Counted from the stretch's first letter, positions 25,960-35,490 are shown. The stretch: 64,000 nucleotides of DNA from an uncultured Dehalococcoidia bacterium (GCA_958295865.1 CATQHF010000002.1:124001-188000); one strand, 5' to 3'. The notes: a model not told the origin generated them from the letters alone. Numbers and translations are program-made.

Positions 25960-27057
25960 CTAAATCACTTCCCTCAGCGCGTTCACGAAGACATCCGTCT
26001 GCTCCGGCGTCCCAACGGCGACGCGGAAGAAATCACGCAGCCGCTCCGAGCCGAACATCCGCACCACGATGCCCCGCCGCGCCAAGTCCTCGAACACCTG
26101 CTGCGCCCGCCCCGGCTCCGCTCCCGGCTCGACATAGCACAGCAAGAAGTTCCCCGCCGACGGCCACGGCGTTACCCCCGCGATGTCATCGAGCAGCGCG
26201 GTCATGCGCTCGCGCTCGTCCACAATCTTCCCCACATTATCCAGCAGCGCGGGAGCGTCATCGAGCGACGCCAGCAGCGCGGCTTCGGCGGCGACGCTGA
26301 TGTTGTACGGCTGCTTGATGTCGATGACATGCTGCACAAGCTCTTCGTTCATGATGCCGTAGCCTATCCGCAGCCCTGCCAGTCCCGCCCACTTGCTCAT
26401 CGTGCGTAGCACCACCAGATTCTCATGCTCCGACACCATGTCCGCCACCGTGAAATCGCAGAACTCGTAATACGCCTCATCGACCACGATGATGCGCCCC
26501 GTATCCAGCAGTTCGCGCACATGATCCCTCGGCGTCAGATTGCCTGTAGGATTGTTCGGCGACGCCACGAAGATTATCTTCGTGCGCTCATCTATGGCAT
26601 CCTTGGCAGCGCCCACATCCACATCGAAAACCTCGTCGCGCTGCACAAGCTCAATCTCACCGCCCGCAATGCGAGCGAGAAAGCCGTACATGGCGAATGT
26701 CGGATCAAAGTCCAGCGCCTTGTCCCCAGGCTCCATGAACAGCCGAAACAGCAGGTCTATGAGCTCATCGCTCCCCGCGCCCGCGATGAGTTCTTCCGGC
26801 GGCGCGCCCGTATAGCCGCTTAGTGCCTGCCGCACCCTGCGCTGCAACGGGTCCGGGTAGATATGCGTCGGCGCTTTTGCCACAGCCTCCGCGACCTTCG
26901 GCGAACCTCCATAAGGATTCTCATTGCCGTTGAGCTTCACGATTTCGCTCTCCGGTATCCCCGCCCGCTGCGCGATAAGCTCCGGCGGATCAACCGCCTC
27001 GTATGTCTGCACATCCATCAGATGCGGTCGTATCAGCCGCCTAATCTTCCCAGCCAT
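25960..27057 (-). CDS. hisC: Histidinol-phosphate aminotransferase
   Basis: PLP enzyme converting imidazole-acetol phosphate to histidinol phosphate. 365 residues, fold type I. Seen: KLNGNENPYG, GAGSDELIDLL, PNNPTGN, VVDEAYYEF and RTMSKWAGLAGLRIGYG (PLP lysine), with FFRVAVGTPEQ near the end. It lies between hisD (41-base gap) and hisB, so the pathway role is clear. Confidence 0.94.
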   Translation of the reverse strand: MAGKIRRLIRPHLMDVQTYEAVDPPELIAQRAGIPESEIVKLNGNENPYGGSPKVAEAVAKAPTHIYPDPLQRRVRQALSGYTGAPPEELIAGAGSDELIDLLFRLFMEPGDKALDFDPTFAMYGFLARIAGGEIELVQRDEVFDVDVGAAKDAIDERTKIIFVASPNNPTGNLTPRDHVRELLDTGRIIVVDEAYYEFCDFTVADMVSEHENLVVLRTMSKWAGLAGLRIGYGIMNEELVQHVIDIKQPYNISVAAEAALLASLDDAPALLDNVGKIVDERERMTALLDDIAGVTPWPSAGNFLLCYVEPGAEPGRAQQVFEDLARRGIVVRMFGSERLRDFFRVAVGTPEQTDVFVNALREVI

Positions 27058-27098
27058 AACTCACGCTCCTATCCCTATGACGATCGATCCTTACCAAG

Positions 27099-28424
27099 TC
27101 AACCCGCCAGCTCCTCGCGGATTTCCGCCGCCTCCGCGTGCGCCGTAAGCCCCTCTGCCCTGCCCAGCGCCGCCGCCGCCCCGGAGATTGCCGCCGATGT
27201 CGCCGGACTGAGCGCGACCACCGGGCTGATCTTCACGAACGAGTGAACCCCCAGCCCCGAGTTGAAGCGCGCCGTCCCCGCCGTCGGCATCACATGGCTA
27301 GGCCCCGCTACATAGTCCCCCAGCACCTCATGCGAGAACTCGCCGATGAACACCGCGCCCGCGTTCCGCACCTTGCCCAGCCACTCCCATGCGTCGCTGA
27401 ACATCAGGCACAGGTGTTCAGGCGCGAAGTCGTTCGCCAACTCCACCGCGTCATCCATGCTGTCCACCAGCGCGATGCAGCCCTGCTCTTGCGTGGAAGC
27501 CCGCGCTATCGCCCCCCTGTCCAGCCTGTCCAGCCGTGCCGTAACCTCCGCGTTCACCGCATCCGCGAGCCGCTCCGATGTCGTTATCAGCACTGGACGC
27601 GCCAGCGGGTCATGCTCGGCCTGTGCCAGCATATCCACCGCGCACAGCGTCGGATTGGATGCGCCGTCCGCTATCACCACCGTCTCCGTGGGCCCATAAA
27701 GCCCGTCTATGCCCACATCGCCATACACCATCTTCTTGGCGAGCGTAACGAATATGTTGCCCGGCCCGCAGATGGTATCCACGCGCGGCACGCTCTCCGT
27801 TCCATAAGCCATCGCCGCTATCGCCTGCGCCCCGCCTATGCGAAACACCCTATCCACGCCCGCGATGTGCGCCGCCGCCAGAACCGCCGGATGCGGCATC
27901 TCATCGCCCTTCGTCGGCGTGCATATCACCAATTCGCTCACGCCCGCTACCTTCGCCGGTATCGCCGTCATCAGCACGGTCGAGGGATACAGCGCCGTGC
28001 CGCCCGGAATGTACGCCCCCGCCGACCGCACCGCGTTCACAATCTGCCCATAGCCCTCGGCGTAGTCAGTCCAACCCCTGTTCAGGCATGCCTCATGGAA
28101 ACTGCGAATGCGCGCCACCGCCACCTCCAGCGCCTCCACGACCTGCGCGGACGCCTGTTGCCGAGCGCCTGCGATTGCCGCGCGCGGCACTTCCATGTCG
28201 TCGGGCGCGACGCCGTCCAGCAGCTGCGAATACTCGCGCACCGCCGCATCGCCCTCGCTACGCACTCGCCGCACGATTCGCTCCACCACTTGCGACGGCG
28301 TCAGCGGCTCGCCGAATATGCGCTCGATGCCCTCGCTCACCTGCTGCGGCAAGTCGTCGAGGTCAAGCCCCCTGCCCTCGCACAGCACGCGGCGGGCGTC
28401 TTCAATCCCAAATACCACCCTCAC
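27099..28424 (-). CDS. hisD: Histidinol dehydrogenase
   Basis: Last two steps of histidine synthesis: NAD-dependent oxidation of histidinol to histidine. 441 residues. Seen: [40 protein letters not shown] (zinc site region), [10 protein letters not shown] and [10 protein letters not shown] with GLGVHSFVK. Its start overlaps the end of the phospholipase C-like gene by four bases, implying translational coupling. Confidence 0.95.
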   Translation of the reverse strand: MRVVFGIEDARRVLCEGRGLDLDDLPQQVSEGIERIFGEPLTPSQVVERIVRRVRSEGDAAVREYSQLLDGVAPDDMEVPRAAIAGARQQASAQVVEALEVAVARIRSFHEACLNRGWTDYAEGYGQIVNAVRSAGAYIPGGTALYPSTVLMTAIPAKVAGVSELVICTPTKGDEMPHPAVLAAAHIAGVDRVFRIGGAQAIAAMAYGTESVPRVDTICGPGNIFVTLAKKMVYGDVGIDGLYGPTETVVIADGASNPTLCAVDMLAQAEHDPLARPVLITTSERLADAVNAEVTARLDRLDRGAIARASTQEQGCIALVDSMDDAVELANDFAPEHLCLMFSDAWEWLGKVRNAGAVFIGEFSHEVLGDYVAGPSHVMPTAGTARFNSGLGVHSFVKISPVVALSPATSAAISGAAAALGRAEGLTAHAEAAEIREELAG

Positions 28425-29167
28425 GGCAAATAGTCCTCTATTGCTTTCGTCAGCGAGGCGAGCGTAGCCTCTTGATACTCTTCCTCGCTTCCGCGCGGGA
28501 TATACTCATACAGACGCTCAAGCCCGTCCGAAGCGTCCGTAACGAAGGCGTCGGCGACTTCATGCGCCGGATGCCCATCTTCCCCGGCGGCGATGCGCCG
28601 CGCCATGAAGCGCAGCCGCTCCCACGAAAAGCCCCGATCGAGGTTAGTCGTAACCCAATGCGCCCAGTCGGAGAGCGTTTCGCTCGGAATGAAATCCACA
28701 TGCACCCGCTCCACGCTAACATCGAGCAGGCTTCCGAGCGGGCTGATGTCCTGCCAGCAGCGCCGGTCAAGCTCCAACTGCATCGCCCTGTCCATCACCA
28801 GCCCCAGCACCCCGTCCTCGAACACGCTAGGGTTGCCAAAGAACGGACGGAACATATTGGCGATCCATGTCTCATCCGCCAGCAGGTGCGTCAGATAGCC
28901 TGCCATGAACGCCTGCGTCGCGCCGCTGTGCCCGTCTGGATTGCTGAGCTCCGGGTGATTGTGAAAAAGCCCGTTGATGCCCGTTCCAATCTCGTCGAAG
29001 TCCAGCCGCGCGAAATGGTAGCAAGCCCGATCCTTGCGCGTGATGACCCGAATATCCGGCGATGTCGAGCCAAGCAGATAGTAGCCCATGTTCGCGTCGA
29101 TGACATCATGGCCAAGGACGGCGGCAGCCTGACGAGCAAGATTGATATGCACCGGCGGATTCGGCAA
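28421..29167 (-). CDS. Zinc-dependent phospholipase C/S1-P1 nuclease-like protein
   Basis: About 248 residues from the TTG at 29167, chosen because AGGGAGGGAAAAG sits immediately upstream and the protein then starts PNPPVHINLARQ; the ATG at 29272 has no such site. Family features: the early His (HINLAR), GYYLLGSTSPDIRV, HFARLDF, then GHSGATQAFMAGYLTHLLADETW, resembling the zinc-dependent phospholipase C domain (PF00882). No signal peptide is seen, so it is probably cytoplasmic. It overlaps hisD by four bases, an unexpected partner for a histidine operon. Substrate unknown. Confidence 0.75.
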   Translation of the reverse strand: MPNPPVHINLARQAAAVLGHDVIDANMGYYLLGSTSPDIRVITRKDRACYHFARLDFDEIGTGINGLFHNHPELSNPDGHSGATQAFMAGYLTHLLADETWIANMFRPFFGNPSVFEDGVLGLVMDRAMQLELDRRCWQDISPLGSLLDVSVERVHVDFIPSETLSDWAHWVTTNLDRGFSWERLRFMARRIAAGEDGHPAHEVADAFVTDASDGLERLYEYIPRGSEEEYQEATLASLTKAIEDYLP

Positions 29168-29483
29168 CTTTTCCCTCCCTAGTAGAAGTCCCTTACATCT
29201 CGATGGACTGACAGGCGCATGTATTCGATGTTTCAAGCTCATTCCGAATACAGCGCCCCCGCCTGCCGTCATCCCGAACGCGGCGCAGCAATTTCCTCCG
29301 TCATTCCAATGACACAGCGTCCCCCTGTCATTCCGAACGCAGCGCAGCGGAGTGAGGAATCTAAAATCCTAGTCTGCCGGACACACAGACTTTAGCAGCC
29401 ACCCTTGTACTCGGTTGCCTATTGGATTACGAAATGCCTCGCGCCGCAATCCCCAGCACAATCCAATTCTTAATTCCCAATTT
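29168..29483. other. Repeat-filled gap inside the his cluster
   Basis: Contains the CATTCCGAACGCAGCGCAGCG / GAGTGAGGAATCTAAAATCC element (about 29268-29372) and an AT-rich run of AATTCTTAATTCCC-type units (about 29462-29500). No gene. A promoter for the phospholipase-hisD-hisC-hisB part could lie here. Confidence 0.6.
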
Positions 29484-30500
29484 TTAATTCTTAATTCCCA
29501 AGCCCTCGGTCAGCCGTTCCTGCGCCTCACAGGTGGAGTTGAACACATAGTTCAGGTGCGAAACCGTTACGCTCGTTCCCCCCGCCTGTCGCAGACGGTT
29601 CACGGCATCCGTAAGGTTGTGCTTCCTGATTATAACCGTAGCGGCATACCAGCCGGCGCCGTCCTCCGAATAGACCTTCGAGATTGTCGGCCCCCTCAGC
29701 CCACTGATTTCCGTGTGCTCCAATACCTGCCGCGCCACATCCTCCGGCGTCTCCCCGCGCATATTCGCCGTAACGCTGTAATACGCGCGCGAGCGCAAAT
29801 GCCCCTCGACCACATCCACCAGCGTCTTCGCTATATCCAGCTTGGCGGCATCCTCGCCCAGCAGCCGGCGGTTGCCTATCAGACACGCCTGCGATGTGAT
29901 GATAGACCCGCCGCTTATCGTCTTCAGCCGGTTCTCGCGCATCGTCGTGCCGCTCTCCGACACATCCGCGATCATGTCCGCGAAGCCCATCGCCACCGCC
30001 GCCTCCAGCGTGCCGCTTGAATGCACCAGCGAGAACAGGTTGATGCCGCTCCGAAGCAGAAACCGCTCCACGAGGCGGGGATACTTCGTAACGATACGCA
30101 AGTCCCTGCCCTGCTGCCGAAACTCCATAGACAGGTCGGCGAGGTCCGCAAGCGACACCACATCGACCCAAGAGTCCGGCACGCCAAGCACCAGCTCGCA
30201 CCTGCCAAAGTCCAGGTCGTCTATCACGACATTGGTGTCGCCGCCCTCGCTCCGCATCTCCAAGTAGCGGTCAAGCCCCACGACGCCCAGATCGGCGCTG
30301 CCCTCTTCCACTTTCGGCGTAATGTCCGCCCCGCGCTGGAACAGCACCGTTACGCCCGGCAGCGCGGGTATGTCGGCAATGTAGCGGCGCGGGTTGCTGC
30401 GAGACACGCCGATGCCGCACGAGCGCAGAAACGCCTGCGTCGGCTCGAACAGCGCGCCGTCGCTGGATATGGCAAGCCGCAGACTGCCGTTAAGCGCCAT
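29484..30500 (-). CDS. hisG: ATP phosphoribosyltransferase, long form with C-terminal regulatory domain
   Basis: First committed step of histidine synthesis: ATP plus PRPP to phosphoribosyl-ATP. 338 residues. Catalytic domains: LRLAISSDG, ADLGVVGLDRYLE, IVTKYPRLVERF and SGTLEAAVAMGFADMIADVSESG (PRPP loop). Residues beyond about 240 (ANMRGETPEDV, GWYAATVIIRKHNL and a final strand) match the ACT-like HisG_C domain found only in the long, self-regulated form. The gene overlaps hisZ by 11 bases. Having both a regulatory domain and HisZ is unusual. Confidence 0.93.
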   Translation of the reverse strand: MALNGSLRLAISSDGALFEPTQAFLRSCGIGVSRSNPRRYIADIPALPGVTVLFQRGADITPKVEEGSADLGVVGLDRYLEMRSEGGDTNVVIDDLDFGRCELVLGVPDSWVDVVSLADLADLSMEFRQQGRDLRIVTKYPRLVERFLLRSGINLFSLVHSSGTLEAAVAMGFADMIADVSESGTTMRENRLKTISGGSIITSQACLIGNRRLLGEDAAKLDIAKTLVDVVEGHLRSRAYYSVTANMRGETPEDVARQVLEHTEISGLRGPTISKVYSEDGAGWYAATVIIRKHNLTDAVNRLRQAGGTSVTVSHLNYVFNSTCEAQERLTEGLGIKN

Positions 30501-31746
30501 TCACTCCCACCTCGTCGGCTGTGATGCCGCCGTCTCCCAGCGCATCCAGCAGCGCATTGACATTGTACGCGAACCCCATCGCCGGGACGCACTCGCTCCC
30601 GCCCAGCGCCCGAACCAGCCCGTCATACCTGCCGCCGCCGCCCAGCGCCTCGGAATCGCCTTCAGACGCCATAAGCTCGAAGATGACTCCCGTATAGTAC
30701 GAAATCCCCCGCGCCATTCCCATATCCAGCGTAACCTGCGAATCCGCGATGCCAATGTCGGACACACGCGCCAGCAGCGCCTCAAGCTCATCCAGCGGTG
30801 CGGCATCTATCCCGCACTCTACGGCGGCTAACCGCGCCGATTCCAGCGTAGAGCTAGGCGAATCGCTCAGCCGTGACAGCGTGTCCGCCAGCGTGAGCGC
30901 CCGCTCGAACGCCTGCGGGCAGTTCGCCCGCCGCACCTTGCTCAGCAGCCGCGCCACTATCTGATCCGTCGTGCGACGACCCAGCGGCTCCGGCATAGAC
31001 TCCTTCAGCGCCCCCAGGATGAACTCCTCTGCCGCCTCCGTGCTCATATTCTCCAGCGTCGTCTCCAGCCCCAAATCTACGCTGCCGCGCAGCAGTCCGA
31101 CCTCGCGCGCATACTCCATCAGCCCGCCAACATCCGACTCGCCGCTCTTGAGGGCGTTCATATTGCCTATGACGAACAGCTTTGCCGCTTCCGACAGCCC
31201 GAAGGCGTCCAACAGGCTATGCAGCACGCCCAAATGCCCTATTCTTATCCGAAACTCCGACAGTCCAACCTGCCGCAGCCCCGACGCCGCGAGCGATATT
31301 ATCTCCACATCCGCGCCGACGCCCGACGCCCCCACGAGCTCAGCGCCCGACTGCGTGAACTGGCGGTAATTCCCCCGCTCAGGCGGTATGTATCGAAACA
31401 CCGGCCCGCTGTACTGCCAGCGAGCCGGCAGCGTCAGCGACGCCTCGTTGTCGATGTAGTGGCGAATGACGGAGGAGGTGAACTCAGGGCGCAGGCTGAC
31501 CGCGGTGCCGCCGGGATCGGTGAAGTTATACAGCCGCCCCGCGAGGTCGCCGCCCGCCTTCCGCACGAACAGCTCGGTCTCCTCCAGAAGCGGCGTATCG
31601 ATGGGCTGATACCCGTAAGCCGCCATGTGCGAACGAAGACATAGCAAGGCGCGCTCGCTGCGCTCCCATGCCAGCGTGTCCAGCGCGGGCATGCCCGTCA
31701 GCCCGCTAATCCGCCTGCTCGCGCCGCCCTCATGCAACTGGCTCAC
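30490..31746 (-). CDS. hisZ: HisZ-like ATP phosphoribosyltransferase regulatory subunit (HisRS paralogue)
   Basis: 418 residues, class II aminoacyl-tRNA synthetase fold. Seen: motif 2 region FRYIPPERGNYRQFTQSGAE, the histidine-pocket motif ARGISYYTGVIFEL and GGGGRYDGLV. The C-terminal anticodon-binding domain of a true histidyl-tRNA synthetase is missing: the protein ends about 60 residues after GGGGRYDGL. The location directly upstream of hisG (11-base overlap) fits HisZ. HisZ normally activates short-form HisG, but the HisG here is long-form, so its role may differ. Confidence 0.85.
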   Translation of the reverse strand: MSQLHEGGASRRISGLTGMPALDTLAWERSERALLCLRSHMAAYGYQPIDTPLLEETELFVRKAGGDLAGRLYNFTDPGGTAVSLRPEFTSSVIRHYIDNEASLTLPARWQYSGPVFRYIPPERGNYRQFTQSGAELVGASGVGADVEIISLAASGLRQVGLSEFRIRIGHLGVLHSLLDAFGLSEAAKLFVIGNMNALKSGESDVGGLMEYAREVGLLRGSVDLGLETTLENMSTEAAEEFILGALKESMPEPLGRRTTDQIVARLLSKVRRANCPQAFERALTLADTLSRLSDSPSSTLESARLAAVECGIDAAPLDELEALLARVSDIGIADSQVTLDMGMARGISYYTGVIFELMASEGDSEALGGGGRYDGLVRALGGSECVPAMGFAYNVNALLDALGDGGITADEVGVNGA

Positions 31747-31836
31747 GCCGCATCCTCATCTGCTCCAAAACCTCGCTCAAAAATACGCCGCCATGTTCGC
31801 ACTTTCACATATCACTGTCAACCAAAACCCATCTCC

Positions 31837-31938
31837 TGAGAAAATTGCATTAGTCCCTTCCCCCTATGGGGGAAGGTTAGGATGGGGGCGAAAATGCTTG
31901 CCCATCGACGGCTAAACTATACTAATGCAATTTTCTCA
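31837..31938. mobile_element. MITE-like element family A, intact copy
   Basis: 102 bp with perfect 18-bp terminal inverted repeats TGAGAAAATTGCATTAGT (31837-31854) / ACTAATGCAATTTTCTCA (31921-31938). An internal hairpin CCTTCCCCC...GGGGGAAGG follows. No coding capacity. Degraded relatives are at 48380-48472 and 48566-48659, and an internal fragment at 14958-14995. Confidence 0.85.
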
Positions 31939-32304
31939 TCCCCTCATTCTCCGTTCGTGGTGAGCCTGTCGAACCACCCCAACCCCTTAATCTAGTCTGT
32001 CCCGTCAGCCCCTAGCGTAAGAAGATTGCACAAGCCATCCCCGCCCGCTCACCCGTCATTCCCGCGAAAGAACATCACCCCTGCGGAAGCAGGGGCGGGA
32101 ATCCAGAGCATCAAAGGCAATCCAAGCATAAACAACGCTGCCGTTTAACCCCAAAAATCGCAATCAGTCCATCCATGAGATAAGTTCCACCAACTCCCCC
32201 CAATTTTCAATTTTCAATTTTCAATTCTTAATTGACACCCCCCCCGTTTGACAACGCCCCCCCGCTTTTGTACATTCAGCCCATCCTAATGATGAGGTGT
32301 CGCA
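31939..32304. other. Repeat-filled intergenic region
   Basis: No gene. Holds a GTGAGCCTGTCGAAC repeat (about 31950-31977), a CATTCCCGCGAAAG...GCAGGGGCGGGAATCCAG hairpin (about 32055-32106) and a run of CAATTTTCAATTTT units (about 32207-32232). The hydrolase gene follows. Confidence 0.65.
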
Positions 32305-34056
32305 ATGCCAAATCCCTACTCCATAAAAGCAGAGTTCAACGTCCCTGTGAAGATGCGCGATGGCGCAACCCTCTACGCCGACATCTTCCGCCCCGACGCG
32401 GAAGGAAAGTTCCCCGCGCTCATCACGCGCACCCCTTACGACAAGAGCAGCCCCCAAAACCGCACCGGCACCCTAGACGTCATCCGCGCCGCGATGAGCG
32501 GCTACGCCGCCGTCGTGCAGGATGTTCGCGGCCGCTACACATCCGACGGAGACTTCTACACCTTCGTCAACGAAATCAACGACGGCTACGACTCTATCGA
32601 ATGGCTCGCCGCCCAGCCCTGGTGCACCGGCAAGGTCGGCACATTCGGAATATCCTATGTCGGCGCGACGCAGTGGCTCGCCGCCAAGTCCAAGCCCCCT
32701 TCCCTCACCGCCATCGCCCCCGGCTTCACCGCGCACGACTACCACGAAGGTTGGGCATGGCAGGGCGGCGCATTCGAGCTCGGCTTCAACCTCTCGTGGG
32801 CTATCGGCGCGCTTGCAGGCGCGAACTGGGGCAAGCTCTCGCAACAGCTCAACCTAGGCCCCGACGACCTCGACAAGCTCATTGCCCAGAAGGACGCCCT
32901 CTGCGGCGGCTTCTCCCACCTGCCCATGCAGGACATGCCCCACCTAGAAGGCGGCTTAGCGCCCTACTACTACGACTGGCTCGCCCACTCTGAATATGAT
33001 GACTACTGGAAGCAGGTCTGCATCGCCGAATCCCACTCCGAAATCGCCATCCCCGCCTTCAATGTCGGCGGCTGGTACGACATCTTCCTCGGAGGCACGA
33101 TAGGCAACTACATGAGCATGCGCGCCAATGGCGCATCCGACGCCGCGCGCAACGGGCAGCGCCTTCTCATCGGCCCCTGGATTCACTCCGGCTCAGCCCC
33201 CGCCGTGTCCGGCGAGTACAACTTCGGCACTCGCGCCGCCGCCGCCGCCATAGACCTGCCCGGCGCTTTCCTCCGCTACTACGACCACCATCTCAAAGGC
33301 GAAGACAACGGCGTCGCCGACGAACAGCCCGTCCGCATCTTCGTCATGGGCATCAACGAATGGCGCTACGAAGACGCCTGGCCTCTCGAACGCGCCGAAG
33401 CCGTGCGCTACTACCTCCACAGCGGCGGACGCGCCAACACCCTCAACGGCGACGGCGCGCTGAACCCCGAATCACCCGCCGACGAGCCGCCCGATGTATT
33501 CGTGTACAATCCCATAGACCCCGTGCCCACCAGCGGCGGCGGCCTCTGCTGCGACCCCGCGTTCATGGCGCCCGGCGCATTCGACCAGCGCTCCATAGAG
33601 ACAAGGTCCGATGTGCTCGTCTATTCCACTCCCCCGATGGAGCGGGACACCGAAGTAACCGGCCCCATATCCGTAACCCTCTACGCATCCACATCCGCGA
33701 AGGACACCGACTTCACCGCCAAGCTCGTGGATGTAGAGCCGTGCGGCTACGCCCGCAACCTCACCGACGGCATCATCCGCGCCCGCTATCGCGCGCCCCG
33801 CCAGCCCGCATCCTTCATAACTCCCGGCGATGTCGTCGAATACACCATAGACCTCTGGGCAACCGCCAATGTCTTCAAGAAGGGACACAGCATCCGGCTG
33901 GAAATCTCATCCAGCAACTTCCCCCGCTTCGACCGCAACATGAACACCGGCGACGCCATCGGCGCTGACGCCTCATTCCAGTCCGCCCTCCAGACCATCC
34001 ATCACACAGCCAGCCACCCATCCCACATCACCCTGCCCATAGTTCCCAGAGACTAG
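32305..34056 (+). CDS. CocE/NonD family hydrolase (X-Pro dipeptidyl-peptidase S15 family)
   Basis: 583 residues. An alpha/beta-hydrolase with the S15/CocE layout: N-terminal MRDGATLYADIFRP, RTPYDK, VVQDVRGRYTSDG (oxyanion region), GKVGTFGISYVGATQW with nucleophile Ser near residue 117, then a C-terminal jelly-roll domain (VTGPISVTLYAST, VVEYTIDLW). Known relatives act on esters, amides or acyl-peptides (cocaine esterase, glutaryl-7-ACA acylase); the substrate is not predictable. No signal peptide. It is monocistronic and ends in a clear terminator. Confidence 0.9.
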   Translation: MPNPYSIKAEFNVPVKMRDGATLYADIFRPDAEGKFPALITRTPYDKSSPQNRTGTLDVIRAAMSGYAAVVQDVRGRYTSDGDFYTFVNEINDGYDSIEWLAAQPWCTGKVGTFGISYVGATQWLAAKSKPPSLTAIAPGFTAHDYHEGWAWQGGAFELGFNLSWAIGALAGANWGKLSQQLNLGPDDLDKLIAQKDALCGGFSHLPMQDMPHLEGGLAPYYYDWLAHSEYDDYWKQVCIAESHSEIAIPAFNVGGWYDIFLGGTIGNYMSMRANGASDAARNGQRLLIGPWIHSGSAPAVSGEYNFGTRAAAAAIDLPGAFLRYYDHHLKGEDNGVADEQPVRIFVMGINEWRYEDAWPLERAEAVRYYLHSGGRANTLNGDGALNPESPADEPPDVFVYNPIDPVPTSGGGLCCDPAFMAPGAFDQRSIETRSDVLVYSTPPMERDTEVTGPISVTLYASTSAKDTDFTAKLVDVEPCGYARNLTDGIIRARYRAPRQPASFITPGDVVEYTIDLWATANVFKKGHSIRLEISSSNFPRFDRNMNTGDAIGADASFQSALQTIHHTASHPSHITLPIVPRD

Positions 34057-34068
34057 CCGCAAAAAAGT

Positions 34069-34097
34069 AGGGGCAGGCGAGAAGCCTGCCCCTTTTT
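34069..34097. terminator. Bidirectional intrinsic terminator
   Basis: A perfect 10-bp stem AGGGGCAGGC (34069-34078) / GCCTGCCCCT (34084-34093), loop GAGAA, is followed by TTTTT on the plus strand and preceded by AAAAAA (34061-34066), which is a U-tract on the minus strand. It ends the hydrolase gene from the left and the tRNA-Arg transcript from the right. Confidence 0.85.
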
Positions 34098-34119
34098 GCT
34101 GATACCTGAAAACCTTGCT

Positions 34120-34195
34120 TGGCGCGCCTGAAGGGATTCGAACCCCCAACCCTCGGTTCCGAAGACCGATGCTCTGTCCATTGAGCTACAGGCGC
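34120..34195 (-). tRNA. tRNA-Arg (anticodon TCG)
   Basis: The minus strand folds as a full cloverleaf: acceptor GCGCCTG/CAGGCGC, D arm with AGCTCAATGGACAGAGC, anticodon stem TCGGT/ACCGA with loop CTTCGGA (anticodon TCG, reads CGA) and T loop TTCGAAT. CCA is encoded. 76 nt. Confidence 0.95.
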
Positions 34196-34273
34196 GCATC
34201 ACCACACCGAACCATCCACCCGCCCCTACATTATAGCAGGTGTTGCGCCCTTATCAGATGTCGACGAGCCAAA

Positions 34274-35419
34274 TCAACCCAGCTCGCTGATGAGCTGCTT
34301 GTAATTCTCGCTCCCCATCGACCGCAGCCGCATATCCTCCGACACCTCAAGATCGCCCGTATCCTCCAGCAGCTCGATGTGCGCCACTATCTCCGACAGC
34401 GCCATATACAGGTTGCCGCCAATCAGCTTGCGCCGCGCGAACACCCCGCGCGTGATATGCTCCAGCGTCGTCGGCTCATCCCCTACCCTGTGCAAAATCC
34501 TGCCCAGCCGCGTCGCATGGTGCCCGATTATGTCCTCCGCCCGCCGCGTCGTCTCAAAGTTGAACCGCCCCTTGCTGAACAGCCGGTGCGCCGGCATCAC
34601 CGCGACCCCCTCACCCAAATTCGCAATCAGCCTAAGCGACCGCAAGTAGGTGGCAAGCCCATAATACTCATCCTCATTGTGATAATGCTCCGGCATTATC
34701 TTGCGGATTTCCGCGCTGAACCGCGCCTTCGTAGTCGGATGCGGCGTAATCTCCGGCAGCACATGGTCGCCCGTGAACACCAGCCCGTCCAGCGTTACGC
34801 AAATCTCGTCCGGAGAGTGCCCCGGCGCGTGCAGAAAAGTCAACTCCCCCTCAGCATCATCCGCCCGCAGGTTGCGGCTCACCTGAAACCGCCTGCGCGT
34901 CTCCACATACCGCCTCTGTCGCTCGGCGTACCCTGCCGACTGCCGAGCCGCTTCCCCCGAATTGCCCACCTTGTCCGCGCTCACCACCCGCTGCATCTCC
35001 TTCTGAAGCGGCGACGACGGATTGCGCTGTATGTCCCAAGGGTTGTATTGCAGCAGGCGCGCGTAGATGTCGTGCGCCCAGATTTCAGCGTCCGCTTCCT
35101 GCGCCAACTGCCCCGCCGCGCCGTCGTGATCCTGATGCCCGTGCGTTATGATGACCCGCTCGATGTCGCGCACCTGAAACCCCGTCGCCTCAACCCCATT
35201 CGCCAGATGCTCGTATGAACCCGTCGCCCCCGCGTCGATGAGCGTCATGCCCCCATTGTCGAACAGATACGCCCAAGTCGGCCCCGTCCGAGACGAATTG
35301 TCCTGTGGCACACCGATTGCGTGTATTCGCCTCCCCTGCGCCGTATCCACCCGCGCCACCATACAATTGCCATCCGCATCGCCCGCCCGCAGTGTAACCA
35401 CCTCTTTGAATTGGGACAT
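34274..35419 (-). CDS. MBL-fold metallo-hydrolase
   Basis: About 381 residues from the ATG at 35419 (GGAG upstream; another ATG eight codons earlier is possible). Metallo-beta-lactamase fold: ITHGHQDHDG (HxHxDH), HAPGHSPDEI and TGDHVLPEI, then a His in PAHRLF. The C-terminal 110 residues form a helical lid of the kind seen in LACTB2-like proteins, with a possible winged-helix tail (FARRKLIGGN, SEIVAHIELLED). Substrate unknown; relatives include thioesterases, glyoxalases and ribonucleases. It sits between two tRNA genes on the same strand. Confidence 0.85.
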   Translation of the reverse strand: MSQFKEVVTLRAGDADGNCMVARVDTAQGRRIHAIGVPQDNSSRTGPTWAYLFDNGGMTLIDAGATGSYEHLANGVEATGFQVRDIERVIITHGHQDHDGAAGQLAQEADAEIWAHDIYARLLQYNPWDIQRNPSSPLQKEMQRVVSADKVGNSGEAARQSAGYAERQRRYVETRRRFQVSRNLRADDAEGELTFLHAPGHSPDEICVTLDGLVFTGDHVLPEITPHPTTKARFSAEIRKIMPEHYHNEDEYYGLATYLRSLRLIANLGEGVAVMPAHRLFSKGRFNFETTRRAEDIIGHHATRLGRILHRVGDEPTTLEHITRGVFARRKLIGGNLYMALSEIVAHIELLEDTGDLEVSEDMRLRSMGSENYKQLISELG

Positions 35420-35490
35420 CAAGCAAAAAACTCCGTTCAGCAAAAATCACGCAAAAAGGCGCGGCAGACGAACATTCTAGGGGGTAAGAG

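Noticed and set aside
27138-29182. Long plus-strand frames opposite hisD and the phospholipase-like gene
   Set aside because: Arg/His-rich antisense shadows typical of GC-rich DNA; no conserved motifs.
30490-31746. Histidyl-tRNA synthetase (hisS)
   Set aside because: It lacks the C-terminal anticodon-binding domain, has a diverged motif 2 and overlaps hisG, so HisZ fits better.
34115-35218. Long plus-strand frame beginning GAPEGIRTPNPRFRR
   Set aside because: The start is the antisense of tRNA-Arg, a well-known source of false proteins, and the rest is the shadow of the MBL gene on the other strand.
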